Shown here piece after piece: positions 1 to 8,498 of a stretch of DNA of 35,508 nucleotides. Within the stretch, counting starts at the first letter, position 1. Every line of letters starts with the position of its first letter. The stretch covers positions 1 through 35,508 of the forward strand of contig CAYYWZ010000041.1 in NCBI GenBank assembly GCA_964475415.1, in the 5' to 3' direction. Origin of the DNA: CALCMJ01 sp964475415. GTDB taxonomy: Bacteria > Bacteroidota > Bacteroidia > Chitinophagales > Saprospiraceae. The notes beneath the pieces were generated by a model. That model did not search any database. It had not been told where the DNA came from and was given only the letters and a program-made list of their open reading frames with translations. Made by a program: the position numbers and the translations under genes.

Positions 1-203
1 GTTATTGGAAATGATTGTCCCTTCCGTAAAAATATCACTCATTGAATAAAAGAAAGGTGTACTAAATCTGTCCGAGCCTCAGCAATAGAATGATAAGCTT
101 GATATCCATCGCTTTGGAAGGCTCCTGAAAAAGATCACCCTCATTAAAAATTTTAACCGTTATTTAATCATTACTATTATTCCCAGAAATGGGATCAAAA
201 TAA

Positions 204-627
204 CTTACCCAGTATACGAGGTTAAGGTTCGAAAAAGAGGAATTAATTACGCCACCAGGCTTTCAAATGAGTGCAGCTTTCAGAATCACAAAACCACTTA
301 GCATATATATTAAGTACGAAATATCCAAATTAAAAAAACATCAACGAAAATTTAAATCTACTTAAGCGAACAAAACTAACTCTCAAAAGTATAACTAATA
401 GACAATAAAAAATATTCACTATAACATTAACTGATGATTTAAATGTTAAAGATCAATTTAAGTCCACAGAGTATGGATTTAATGCAGGGCTTACTCACGA
501 TATTTCCATGTTTAAATTAGGATTAAATTATGGCGCAGGTCTGAGTAATGTTGCAGACAATAACGACGCGGGAGATATCGATATTAAGAATAAAAATATG
601 TCTGCAATAGCAATGTTTTCATTTTAA
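204..627 (+). pseudogene. Remnant of an outer-membrane beta-barrel (porin-family) protein
   Basis: Two short open stretches in different frames read like the end of a Bacteroidetes outer-membrane barrel. The first, about 204-365, contains GFQMSAAFRITKPLSIYIKY, an alternating beta-strand pattern. The second, 409-627, contains STEYGFNAGLTHDISMFKLG and LNYGAGLSNV, and stops after a terminal Phe (AMFSF), the usual C-terminal signature of barrel proteins. No start codon or continuous frame joins them, so the gene has at least one frameshift and has lost its 5' part. The first 200 bases give no readable protein. The barrel assignment is by pattern, not by a recognised family member. Confidence 0.5.
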
Positions 628-935
628 ACTTGTATTCTATATAGCTACAGGGAATTCTTTGAGTAAAATCTCTTTAGTTAATTTTGGGGAGATATAAGAT
701 CAATACCTTCGTTCATTATTGTTAAAAAAATAGAAGTTTTTAATAAATTAAGTATTATTCTATTATTTACAATGTCAAAGATCTAACTTTTTTTGTTCAT
801 TAGAATACAACACAATTAAACTCAAAGCTAATACTTGAAAAATCCATTATGGATAGGATATCAATTATCAAATTTATTACTCTAGGAATTTTTAAAAATA
901 ATATAAGCACCATTTCGAATTAATATTTCCATCCA
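628..935. other. Intergenic stretch, no feature seen
   Basis: This AT-rich spacer lies between the barrel remnant and the aldehyde dehydrogenase. No open frame, convincing promoter pair or terminator hairpin was recognised. It should contain the dehydrogenase promoter, but no clear TTTG/TAnnTTTG pair stands out. Confidence 0.4.
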
Positions 936-2303
936 ATGACAAAAATAAAAACAATAAATCCAGCCACCAATAAGGAAATTGCTTCCTTCGATTTAATTGA
1001 ATCCAATGATGTAATAGATATAATCGATGAAGGGTATAAAAGATATCTCCACTATCGATCAACCACATATTCTGATAGAAAATTGAAGATGGAAAAGGCA
1101 GCTAATATTCTAGAACAACGAAAGGATGACTATGCTTATACCATGACCCAAGAAATGGGAAAGACTCTAAGCTCTGCGAAAGCAGAAGTAGAGAAATGTG
1201 CTTGGGTCTGCAGATATTATGCAGAGCATGCCGAGCAATTCTTGGCGGATGAATTAATCGATACAGATGCCTCAAAAAGTTATATCAGCTATCAGTCGAT
1301 AGGAGTCGTGCTAGCCGTTATGCCATGGAATTATCCATTTTGGCAAGTGTTTAGGTTTGCAGCACCAGCACTTATGGCTGGAAATACTGCCCTTCTAAAA
1401 CATGCATCTAATGTCCCACAATCAGCTCTCAATATAGAGCAAGTTTTTCTAGATGCTGGATTTTTACCCAATACATTCAAAACACTATTAGTCAAGAGCG
1501 ATCAAGTAGCATCAATCTTGGAAAGTAAAAAAGTAAAAGCGGCCACCCTTACCGGAAGTGAAGGAGCTGGATCAGCAGTTGCTTCCTTAGCGGGAAAGCA
1601 CATAAAAAAAACGGTATTAGAATTAGGTGGAAGTGATCCTTACATAGTTCTCCATGATGCGAACTTACAACATGCCGCTAAACAATGTATGACATCTAGA
1701 CTCCTTAATGCTGGACAAAGTTGCATAGGTGCTAAGCGATTCGTTGTGGTCGACTCTGTCTACGACAAATTTTTAGAATTATTCGTAACTGAAATGGGGA
1801 ATGCAACAATGGGCAATCCATTGAAAGCTGTGACTTTAGGCCCGATGGCACGACATGACCTTAGGGATGAAGTGCATCGTCAAGTCTTAAAAAGTATCAA
1901 ATCTGGCGCAAAATTAATTTTAGGAGGTCATATTCCAGATCACGTCGGTGCATATTACCCTCCGACTATATTGACTAATGTAAGGCCAGGAATGCCTGCA
2001 TATGATGACGAAATTTTTGGACCTGTGGCTTCTGTCATAAAGGCTAAAGATGAGACAGATGCCATCCGTATTGCCAATGATACGAAGTTTGGCCTTGGTG
2101 CCTGTGTATTTACAGAAGACATTGAACGCGGAGAGAAAATTGCCAGAGATGAAATAAATTCAGGTTCTTGTTTTGTAAATCAATACGTAAAATCTGACCC
2201 TCGTTTACCTTTTGGTGGAATAAATACTAGCGGATACGGTAGAGAGTTAAGCTACTATGGTATTCGAGAATTTACTAATATTAAAACGATTTATATCAAA
2301 TAA
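936..2303 (+). CDS. gabD: NAD(P)-dependent succinate-semialdehyde dehydrogenase (GabD1-like)
   Basis: This cytosolic aldehyde dehydrogenase should oxidise succinate semialdehyde (or a related small aldehyde) to the acid with NAD(P)+. The 455-aa protein is full length for the short GabD1-type branch. It opens with the INPATNKEI motif, has the PWNYP cofactor-site motif at residues 130-134, the general base Glu229 in VLELGGSDP and the catalytic Cys263 in NAGQSCIGAKRF. The C-terminus has the family ending SDPRLPFGG...SGYGRELSYYGIREF. The ATG at 936 is the natural start because the family N-terminus begins there; no Shine-Dalgarno is visible. Downstream lies the wreck of an FAD/NAD(P)-binding gene and then the convergent acetolactate-synthase-like gene. 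The exact aldehyde substrate is inferred from family resemblance. Confidence 0.9.
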   Translation: MTKIKTINPATNKEIASFDLIESNDVIDIIDEGYKRYLHYRSTTYSDRKLKMEKAANILEQRKDDYAYTMTQEMGKTLSSAKAEVEKCAWVCRYYAEHAEQFLADELIDTDASKSYISYQSIGVVLAVMPWNYPFWQVFRFAAPALMAGNTALLKHASNVPQSALNIEQVFLDAGFLPNTFKTLLVKSDQVASILESKKVKAATLTGSEGAGSAVASLAGKHIKKTVLELGGSDPYIVLHDANLQHAAKQCMTSRLLNAGQSCIGAKRFVVVDSVYDKFLELFVTEMGNATMGNPLKAVTLGPMARHDLRDEVHRQVLKSIKSGAKLILGGHIPDHVGAYYPPTILTNVRPGMPAYDDEIFGPVASVIKAKDETDAIRIANDTKFGLGACVFTEDIERGEKIARDEINSGSCFVNQYVKSDPRLPFGGINTSGYGRELSYYGIREFTNIKTIYIK

Positions 2304-2370
2304 ATAGGTAAGAAACAATTAACTATTTTCAAGAAGATAACTACAATCATTTCATAATTATACAAAATTG

Positions 2371-3143
2371 GATGTACGTAAAATAGCAATTATTGGAATA
2401 AGTCCGAGGGGACATTGAGCATTAGAGAATCTAATCTCAGAACTATGCAACAATAATAGTCTTAAACAATTCCAAATCTTCTTATTTGAAAGACATAAAG
2501 AAATCGGAAGCGGACCAGTGTATTGCACTACTCAAGCAGAGACTAATTGGATCAATATTACAGAAAGCATTTTAACCTTAGACAAGCGTCCTGATATAAA
2601 CAATAATATAGTAAGTATACCTTCCTTTCCATCATATTATGATTGGGCCAATTTAGATGCGCTAAGCTTGCAAAAGAATAGAGATCACTATCTTCCACGA
2701 TCAAAAGTTGGACACTATTTACACCAACGATGCAAATCATTGATATCCCTACTCGTAGAAGCGAAAATAATCAAACTTATCCGAGAGAAAGTTTTATTAA
2801 TTGTTCAGACTGATAACGAAAAATTGGAGATTTAAACCTCTCAAAATATCTACTTAAATTTTAAAGAAATTCTCCTATCGATCGGACATCAAACGACAGG
2901 TCTAGATAATCAGTTGACTCTGTGGAATAACTTCTACTTCAACCATTATAATGCAGAGCTATTACCACCCCATATCCCATAGGAAGAATATTAGATAACA
3001 GTAAACTCACAACAAGAAGTACTATTGCAATTCGAGGTTTTGGACTTGCCACAATAGATGTGATAAGGGATATATTCTTTCCAAAAAGAATAAAACTCTA
3101 CCGATTGCTCTGTTGGGAAGTTTGTCCAAAGGTACCACTATAG
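2371..3143 (+). pseudogene. Decayed FAD/NAD(P)-binding protein (NAD_binding_9-like)
   Basis: The frame starting near 2371 reads a dinucleotide-binding strand, KIAIIGISPRGH, then an in-frame TGA at 2416-2418. It continues open through LFERHKEIGSGPVY and NWINIT to a TAA at 2833-2835. The same frame carries on past this stop with SIGHQTTGLDNQLTLW until further stops near 2980. A neighbouring frame then reads STIAIRGFGLATIDVIRD at about 3021-3074, the second dinucleotide-binding motif of this family, and stops at 3143. The gene therefore has several nonsense mutations and at least one frameshift. The order of motifs matches FAD-NAD(P)-binding proteins of the NAD_binding_9 type. It lies between the aldehyde dehydrogenase and the convergent ThDP enzyme, and may once have worked with them. 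Confidence 0.75.
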
Positions 3144-3255
3144 GAGTAGATGCTATATTGGAATGTTTTGGGAGTAGAGCGATAAGCTGGGCCCAGCAAG
3201 CAGCAAAGAATCATATAATTTACTTAAGAAGTAACAGTTGATTTAATAACAATAA

Positions 3256-4905
3256 TCAGGTTGACAATAAACACGTTTTCTCTTTTAAAAGAACATTAAG
3301 GATTTCATGGTTCAAAGAATAGTCAATCGCTAAGTCTATGAGATGCACACCGTTCGTTTTTAAACAATAATCTAAGGTATCTTGAAAATCGCGATCACTT
3401 TTTGGAGTATAGCCATTAGCCCCATATGACTCAGCATAAAGTTTAAAATCAGGATTTTGGTAACTTAGACCATATTGCCCAAAACCCATTTCTTCCTGCT
3501 TCCATTGAATCATACCATAACCCTTGTCGTTCAGTATTATCACTATTAAGTTAAGGTTTAAACGTAAGGCTGTTTCTATTTCTTGAGAATTCATCATGAA
3601 ACCACCATCACCACAGATAGCTACGACATGTCGATCTGGATAGACCATTTTTGCAGCCATTGCAGCAGGAAGACCTGCACCCATCGTTGCCAATGCATTA
3701 TCTAAAAGTAACGTATGAGGTTCGTAACATTTATAATTTCTTGCAAACCATATTTTATACATACCATTGTCTAGACTAATAATATCCTTTGCTGCTAATG
3801 TTTCTCGCATAATATGTACGAGCCGTTGTGGTAAAATGGGAAATCTATCATCACTAAAATATTTAGTCAGATGACTATTTATTTCCTTTTTTATCTTAAT
3901 ATAATACTCGTTGTCCCAATCTACGGACTCATGTTTGAAGGCCGTAGTAAAGTGGTTGATTGAATTTGCAATATCACCTACAACCTCATTATGTGGAAAA
4001 TAAACTTCATTGATTTCTGCAGGTTGAGTATTGATATGCAGAACTTTGGGTCCTGGATTACTCATTAGAAATGGTGGCTTTTCTACAATATCATGGCCAA
4101 TATTAATTATTAAATCTGCTCTATCTAAAGCACAATGTAGAAAATCATTGGATGATAAAGCTGCCGTACCCAGACAGTACTTAGATCGTTCATCAACAAC
4201 TCCTTTGCCCATTTGGGTAGTGAAGAAAAATATTTCTGAAGTGTCTATAAAGTCTTTAATAGTTTTAGATAGCCTTTTCTGATGGGTAGCTGCACCCAAG
4301 AGAACAAGAGGACGTTTGGATTTAGATATTAATTCAAATGCAGCTTCTAAGGACTCCGACGAAGCCATAAGTGGCAAATGGTCGTGGATTAAAATTGGAT
4401 GACTTGTACATTCTTCTTGAGCTACATCTTCTGGCAACTCTATGTGAACGGTTCCTTTACGAGACTCCGTTGCATTCCTAAATGTATTCCTAACTATGCT
4501 GGGTATATGATCACCCATAAGCACTCTTTCTGTAGTCTTGGAAAGAGGTTTCATCAAATCAATAATGTCTATTATTTGAAACAATCCCTGTTTTGGTTTC
4601 TTAATCGGCTTTTGACCAGTAATAATGCATAATGGCATTCCTCCTAGCTGGGCGAAAGCGGCGGCTGTTGTTAGATTAGTAGCACCAGGACCCAAAGTCG
4701 ACATACAGACACCTACTTTTCCAGTTAACCTACCATAAGTGGCTGCCATAAACCCTGCCGCTTGTTCATGTCTAGTAACTATCAATTCAATAGATGACTT
4801 TCTTAGGGATTCTAAAAAATCTAAGTTTTCTTCTCCTGGTATTCCAAAAATGTATTTTACACCTTCATTTTCCAATGCTTTTACAAATAGATCAGACGCT
4901 TTCAT
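3256..4905 (-). CDS. Acetolactate-synthase-like thiamine-diphosphate enzyme
   Basis: This is a ThDP-dependent enzyme of the acetolactate synthase large-subunit family, expected to decarboxylate a 2-oxo acid such as pyruvate and condense the product. The 549-aa length is full for the family. Visible features are the ThDP-activating Glu47 in TRHEQAAGFMA, the GPGATNL motif, and the cofactor-binding GDGGFMMN...LNDKGYGMIQWKQ block in the C-terminal third. No regulatory small subunit or other branched-chain amino-acid gene lies in the window, which argues for a catabolic or stress role rather than valine synthesis. It follows the baeRF gene by 17 bases on the same strand, so the two are probably co-transcribed. 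Substrate specificity cannot be read from the sequence. Confidence 0.85.
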   Translation of the reverse strand: MKASDLFVKALENEGVKYIFGIPGEENLDFLESLRKSSIELIVTRHEQAAGFMAATYGRLTGKVGVCMSTLGPGATNLTTAAAFAQLGGMPLCIITGQKPIKKPKQGLFQIIDIIDLMKPLSKTTERVLMGDHIPSIVRNTFRNATESRKGTVHIELPEDVAQEECTSHPILIHDHLPLMASSESLEAAFELISKSKRPLVLLGAATHQKRLSKTIKDFIDTSEIFFFTTQMGKGVVDERSKYCLGTAALSSNDFLHCALDRADLIINIGHDIVEKPPFLMSNPGPKVLHINTQPAEINEVYFPHNEVVGDIANSINHFTTAFKHESVDWDNEYYIKIKKEINSHLTKYFSDDRFPILPQRLVHIMRETLAAKDIISLDNGMYKIWFARNYKCYEPHTLLLDNALATMGAGLPAAMAAKMVYPDRHVVAICGDGGFMMNSQEIETALRLNLNLIVIILNDKGYGMIQWKQEEMGFGQYGLSYQNPDFKLYAESYGANGYTPKSDRDFQDTLDYCLKTNGVHLIDLAIDYSLNHEILNVLLKEKTCLLST

Positions 4906-4922
4906 ATGAATTAATATTATTT

Positions 4923-5996
4923 TTAATATCTTCTAACTGCATGTATTGTGTCACAATCATGCTGTTGAGAACTATTGGTTACCAAAATATCACCGCCTTG
5001 ATCATGAACTAAAAACAAAACTTCATCAAGATTCTTCTTTCTTTCTTTACTCATTTCATCCCAATGATTCTGATTTACAAGTAAGCAATCAATATTCTTG
5101 TTCTTTGCATGTTCTGACAACTGTGATAATCCAACGATTTTTAAATGCTTCTTAGAATTATCATTGTAATATTCGATAAAAGAATTAATTCTGTTATCGT
5201 GCATTTCTTTAAACACAGGATCTAGCTGCTTTCTGATATCCGTGGGACTCAGGTATTCAGGATTACCAATAATCATGTGAGATGAAAAGTGATTGTAATT
5301 CGTACATTCTTTATAGATCGGATAATATTCTTCTACAGACGCCAGGATTAAAGGTACTTTTTCATCGTGGATAAACTCTAGCAAGCCTTTATCTACCATT
5401 CTAAAAAATTGCTCCAATCTTATATTTTCCTTATCTTGACCTGAGTCCGTTCCATGGTATCGAGAAGCATCTCCGGCTGAATGAGATTGAATGCTGTTAC
5501 CGTCAATATCCAAATTTAATGCTGCCTCCATATTTGGTGGAACTACATCATCTATTTTTACAGGAAATATTCCTGATTTTACAGCTTCAAAAAATCTTAC
5601 ATCTTGCTGACTGATCGCCAAGATGAATAATCGATCTTCTATTAATGTTTCTTTTAGGAGAGGGGATAAATGAAAGGTCTCATCTATAGTTATCAATGGT
5701 TCATTAACATTAAGAAGATGATGTATAGAATGGTGGTCCTCTGAATAAAAACCAGCTAAGCCTTTGGACTGGTGAGCCCAAAATTCCATATTATCTATTA
5801 GATCCATTGCTGGCTTTAAAAATGAAGTTTTTTCAACTCCTTTATCTTCTAAGAGTTTTAGTGCCTTACTACACGCATTTTTCCACCGAATACGGTTTGC
5901 TTGATAATCTCCAGTGATATGAGTAGGTATGTAAATCGATACTGAATTCTTGGTATTCTTATTTCGTAATAAATTTAGTTTTTCTTTCTTTGTCAT
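4923..5996 (-). CDS. Bacterial eRF1-like (baeRF) family protein
   Basis: The 357-aa soluble protein has the fold order and motifs of bacterial archaeo-eukaryotic release-factor-like (baeRF) proteins. Near the N-terminus is SVSIYIPTHITG. The middle carries YHGTDSGQDKENIRLEQFFR followed by VDKGLLEFI and PLILASVEEYYPIYKECTNY. The C-terminus reads VLFLVHDQGGDILV, resembling the L7Ae/eRF1-domain-3-like end. Members are predicted to act on ribosomes under stress, but their biochemistry is largely unknown. I recall it as closest to baeRF family 3, by memory only. It sits between a 51-aa gene (52 bases upstream) and the ThDP enzyme (17 bases downstream), all on the minus strand and likely one operon. 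Confidence 0.75.
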   Translation of the reverse strand: MTKKEKLNLLRNKNTKNSVSIYIPTHITGDYQANRIRWKNACSKALKLLEDKGVEKTSFLKPAMDLIDNMEFWAHQSKGLAGFYSEDHHSIHHLLNVNEPLITIDETFHLSPLLKETLIEDRLFILAISQQDVRFFEAVKSGIFPVKIDDVVPPNMEAALNLDIDGNSIQSHSAGDASRYHGTDSGQDKENIRLEQFFRMVDKGLLEFIHDEKVPLILASVEEYYPIYKECTNYNHFSSHMIIGNPEYLSPTDIRKQLDPVFKEMHDNRINSFIEYYNDNSKKHLKIVGLSQLSEHAKNKNIDCLLVNQNHWDEMSKERKKNLDEVLFLVHDQGGDILVTNSSQQHDCDTIHAVRRY

Positions 5997-6048
5997 GTTT
6001 GCTTTTTAGTAGTAATTAAATAATTTTATTCGGAGCAACACAACGTTA

Positions 6049-6204
6049 TTATTCTTCTGATTTTGATTGACTTTCCCTAATATCTTCCTCTACTTCTTGT
6101 TTACTTTTCAAATTGTAGAGAGATGATTTGAGAGCTTCCAGATATTTACCTTTTAATTCTATATCAGGATTTATTTGTTTAACTGATTTTTTAGATTTAT
6201 CCAT
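6049..6204 (-). CDS. Small charged protein, unknown function
   Basis: This 51-aa ORF begins at the ATG ending at 6204 (MDKSKKSVKQ). A longer frame up to 6243 exists, but its extra 13 residues (MCKVIIKSYNICG) look like untranslated leader. The protein is lysine- and glutamate-rich, likely helical, and ends EDIRESQSKSEE. There is no signal peptide or membrane segment. It is the first gene of a probable operon with the baeRF protein. I do not recognise the family; coding status rests on position and composition. Confidence 0.45.
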   Translation of the reverse strand: MDKSKKSVKQINPDIELKGKYLEALKSSLYNLKSKQEVEEDIRESQSKSEE

Positions 6205-6312
6205 TCCGCATATATTGTATGATTTAATAATTACCTTACACATGTAAATTCATTTTGTTCGATTTAAAAAAAATAGTTACTCTATTTCCTACAACATTAC
6301 CGCTTAATAAAA

Positions 6313-7596
6313 ATGATATCAAAAATTAAATCTATTAATATTCGGTACGTATCTAAAATGGTAAACAGCATTGCCTTCCTCCCAACGGCAGTTGCCTTAG
6401 GATTGTTTTTGTTGGCAATTTTTCTGATAGATCTAGACAGTAGAGGAGAGATGAAGAAGATATTAAATGATCTTATTCCATTTTTGGTTATTAATAATTC
6501 AGATACAGCTCGCACAATTCTATCAACCTTAATCGGAGGAGTGATATCATTGACAGTATTTAGTTTTTCTATGGTAATGATAACGCTTAATCAAGCAAGT
6601 GCTAATTTTTCCCCACGACTGCTACCAGGACTAATTTCAGAAAAAAAGAATCAGTTTGTTTTAGGGTTTTATCTAGGCACTATTATATTCAATCTCATAG
6701 TCTTGATAAGTGTCTTGCCTTCAGGCAAATCATATACTTTAAACGTTCTTTCCATATTAGTAGGAATAATTCTTGGAATCTTGAGTCTGTCCCTTTTTAT
6801 TTATTTCATTCATAACATTAGTTCAAGAATACAGATCGATAATATTTTACGTTCAATTTTTACAAATACAAGGTCTCTTATTGAAGATTCTGAAACCTCA
6901 GATGAACTCTCTACAAATGGTGAGTTTAGCAATATAGAATGGTTTGTAATTCACTCGGACCGATCAGGATATTTCGATGGTTATAACAAGGTAGCATTAC
7001 TAAGTACCTGTGAAAAACTCGAAATTAATCTTATCATAGATATTAAAATTGGTCAATTTATAATGCCAAATTCCCCCATTATCCGTGTTCAAAGATTTCT
7101 CAATGAGAATGAAGAAAAAAGTGTCTTAAATCATCTGTTTTATAATCACAAAAACGACGTAAAATCTCATTATGCATACGGCATCCGTCAAATAACGGAA
7201 GTAGGCATCAAATCAATGTCTCCTGGCATAAATGATCCTACCACTGCTCTTATTACTCTTGATTATTTATCGGTTTTATTCATGCAAAGAATGAAAATAG
7301 AGGATCTGAAAATATTCATTACCGATAATAACAAATTCTATCTTAAAGACAGATCCTCTAGCTTTAACCAGCTCTTAAACGAATGTTATGCATCATTTCG
7401 AATTTATGCCAGTCACGATGTCATGATAATGAAAAAATTATTGAAAATCCTTACACATCTGTTGAACCAAGATAGTCGATCTGAGCAATACTTAATTAAT
7501 ATTCAACAACAAATTGCTATACTTACAGCTGAAGCTAAAAATAATATTAAAAACAAAAATGATTTAAAGGAATTTATTGCATTAACTAAAATCTAG
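6313..7596 (+). CDS. DUF2254 membrane protein
   Basis: This 427-aa predicted inner-membrane protein has four hydrophobic helices, at about residues 18-40, 68-92, 115-136 and 144-167, then a long soluble C-terminal domain. Between helices 2 and 3 is the family signature SANFSPRLLPGL with a following KKNQFVLGFYLG. The soluble part contains IRQITEVGIKSMSPGINDPTTA, also typical of DUF2254. The function of the family is unknown; the architecture suggests a membrane-anchored sensor or channel-like protein. It is divergent from the 51-aa/baeRF/ThDP operon, with a 108-base shared upstream region. Starts at 6358 (MVNSIAF) are also possible. No clear promoter box was found. Confidence 0.85.
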   Translation: MISKIKSINIRYVSKMVNSIAFLPTAVALGLFLLAIFLIDLDSRGEMKKILNDLIPFLVINNSDTARTILSTLIGGVISLTVFSFSMVMITLNQASANFSPRLLPGLISEKKNQFVLGFYLGTIIFNLIVLISVLPSGKSYTLNVLSILVGIILGILSLSLFIYFIHNISSRIQIDNILRSIFTNTRSLIEDSETSDELSTNGEFSNIEWFVIHSDRSGYFDGYNKVALLSTCEKLEINLIIDIKIGQFIMPNSPIIRVQRFLNENEEKSVLNHLFYNHKNDVKSHYAYGIRQITEVGIKSMSPGINDPTTALITLDYLSVLFMQRMKIEDLKIFITDNNKFYLKDRSSSFNQLLNECYASFRIYASHDVMIMKKLLKILTHLLNQDSRSEQYLINIQQQIAILTAEAKNNIKNKNDLKEFIALTKI

Positions 7597-7678
7597 TCTT
7601 AAAAAAGTGTGATTCAAAAGACAGCTAATTGTATTATGTAATAATTAATAAGTCTTTTGTAATCCACATTAATTTAAT

Positions 7679-8206
7679 TCAAACTTTCCTGAGGAAAAGA
7701 TCGTCGAATAATTTTTATAGCTATCCTTAACCGAGTTTTAACTGTTCCGATTGGAATATCCAACTGTTCTGATAATGCCGAATGAGAATATCTTTCCAAA
7801 TATATGTTTCTTAAAACGAGCTAATATTTAAGATCTAATGCTTTTAAAATATTTTGACATCTATTTTATTTTATTAGATTGATGAGGTAATTCTTCTATA
7901 TTAATTTTTAGAGATTGTAATGAAAGTGTTTCTTTATTCCTTTGGTGGTTTTTCAACCTAATGGTACTTATCGCTGTCCTACGATCAATTACAGCCTTCC
8001 AAGTAAACAACATCCCTTTTTTATTGTCATAGGATTCAATTTTATCCCAAATTTTTAGAAAAGTTTTTTGCAAGACTTCTTCAGCTATCTGCTACGATTC
8101 TGAGAATTATGCCAAACAATATAGGTGCATAATTATCATATAATAGTGTAAGCCCGCTTTCTTCTTTGGATAATATTTTAGTAACTATTTCTTGAGTACT
8201 TTCCAT
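7679..8206 (-). pseudogene. Decayed ECF-type RNA polymerase sigma factor
   Basis: On the minus strand an ATG at 8206 opens MESTQEIVTKILSKEESG and continues LTLLYDNYAPILFGIILRIV, a typical sigma region 2.1 start. The frame then hits a stop. An adjacent frame resumes EEVLQKTFLKIWDKIESYD and FTWKAVIDRRTA (region 2.3/2.4) within an open stretch at 7861-8073. After more disruption, about 7690-7830, the strand reads LVLRNIYLERYSHSALSEQL and DIPIGTVKTRLRIAIKIIRR, the region-4 helix-turn-helix, with an internal stop just before it. All parts of an ECF sigma factor are therefore present in order but broken by frameshifts and stops. No anti-sigma gene was seen next to it. Confidence 0.8.
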
Positions 8207-8474
8207 ATAAGAATCAACATACAAAAGATGTAGGTAATTTCATTAATATCTTTCCGTGTTTAATCCGAATTATGCATTAGGAATTTAGATTGTAGTATAA
8301 TAATTTGGAATTGAGTAAATTACAAGTAAAATAAAAAACACCAAAATAGTTAACCTACCGATAGTGTTTTCAGACAAACAATACTTTGTACGATGACTAG
8401 ATATGATCAAAAGGGTGACGATGAATTTATTTGTTATGCTTTTGAAAAATTATAAGTATTTAACATCATAACAA
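8207..8474. other. Intergenic region upstream of the SWIM/SNF2 gene
   Basis: This spacer separates the sigma-factor remnant and the helicase, which are divergent. A 20-codon ORF at 8393-8455 (MTRYDQKGDDEF...) is present but too short to support. No hairpin terminator was seen. Confidence 0.3.
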
Positions 8475-8494
8475 TATATTTGCCCCTACCTTTG
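8475..8494 (+). promoter_or_regulatory. Candidate Bacteroidetes -7 elements for the helicase gene
   Basis: Two exact matches to the Bacteroidetes -7 box TAnnTTTG lie just before the ATG at 8499: TATATTTG at 8475-8482 and TACCTTTG at 8487-8494. Neither has a TTG at the expected -33 distance. Use of the second box would start transcription at or next to the ATG, giving a leaderless mRNA. This is based on motif match only. Confidence 0.35.
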
Positions 8495-8498
8495 AACT

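Noticed and set aside
99..310. Open frame of about 70 codons before the barrel remnant
   Set aside because: No start codon and no recognisable pattern; it is likely chance in decayed sequence.
2558..2740. 60-aa minus-strand ORF
   Set aside because: Shadow of the FAD/NAD(P)-binding pseudogene, which reads clearly on the plus strand.
8393..8455. 20-codon ORF before the helicase gene
   Set aside because: Too short, and no family pattern or clear promoter supports it.
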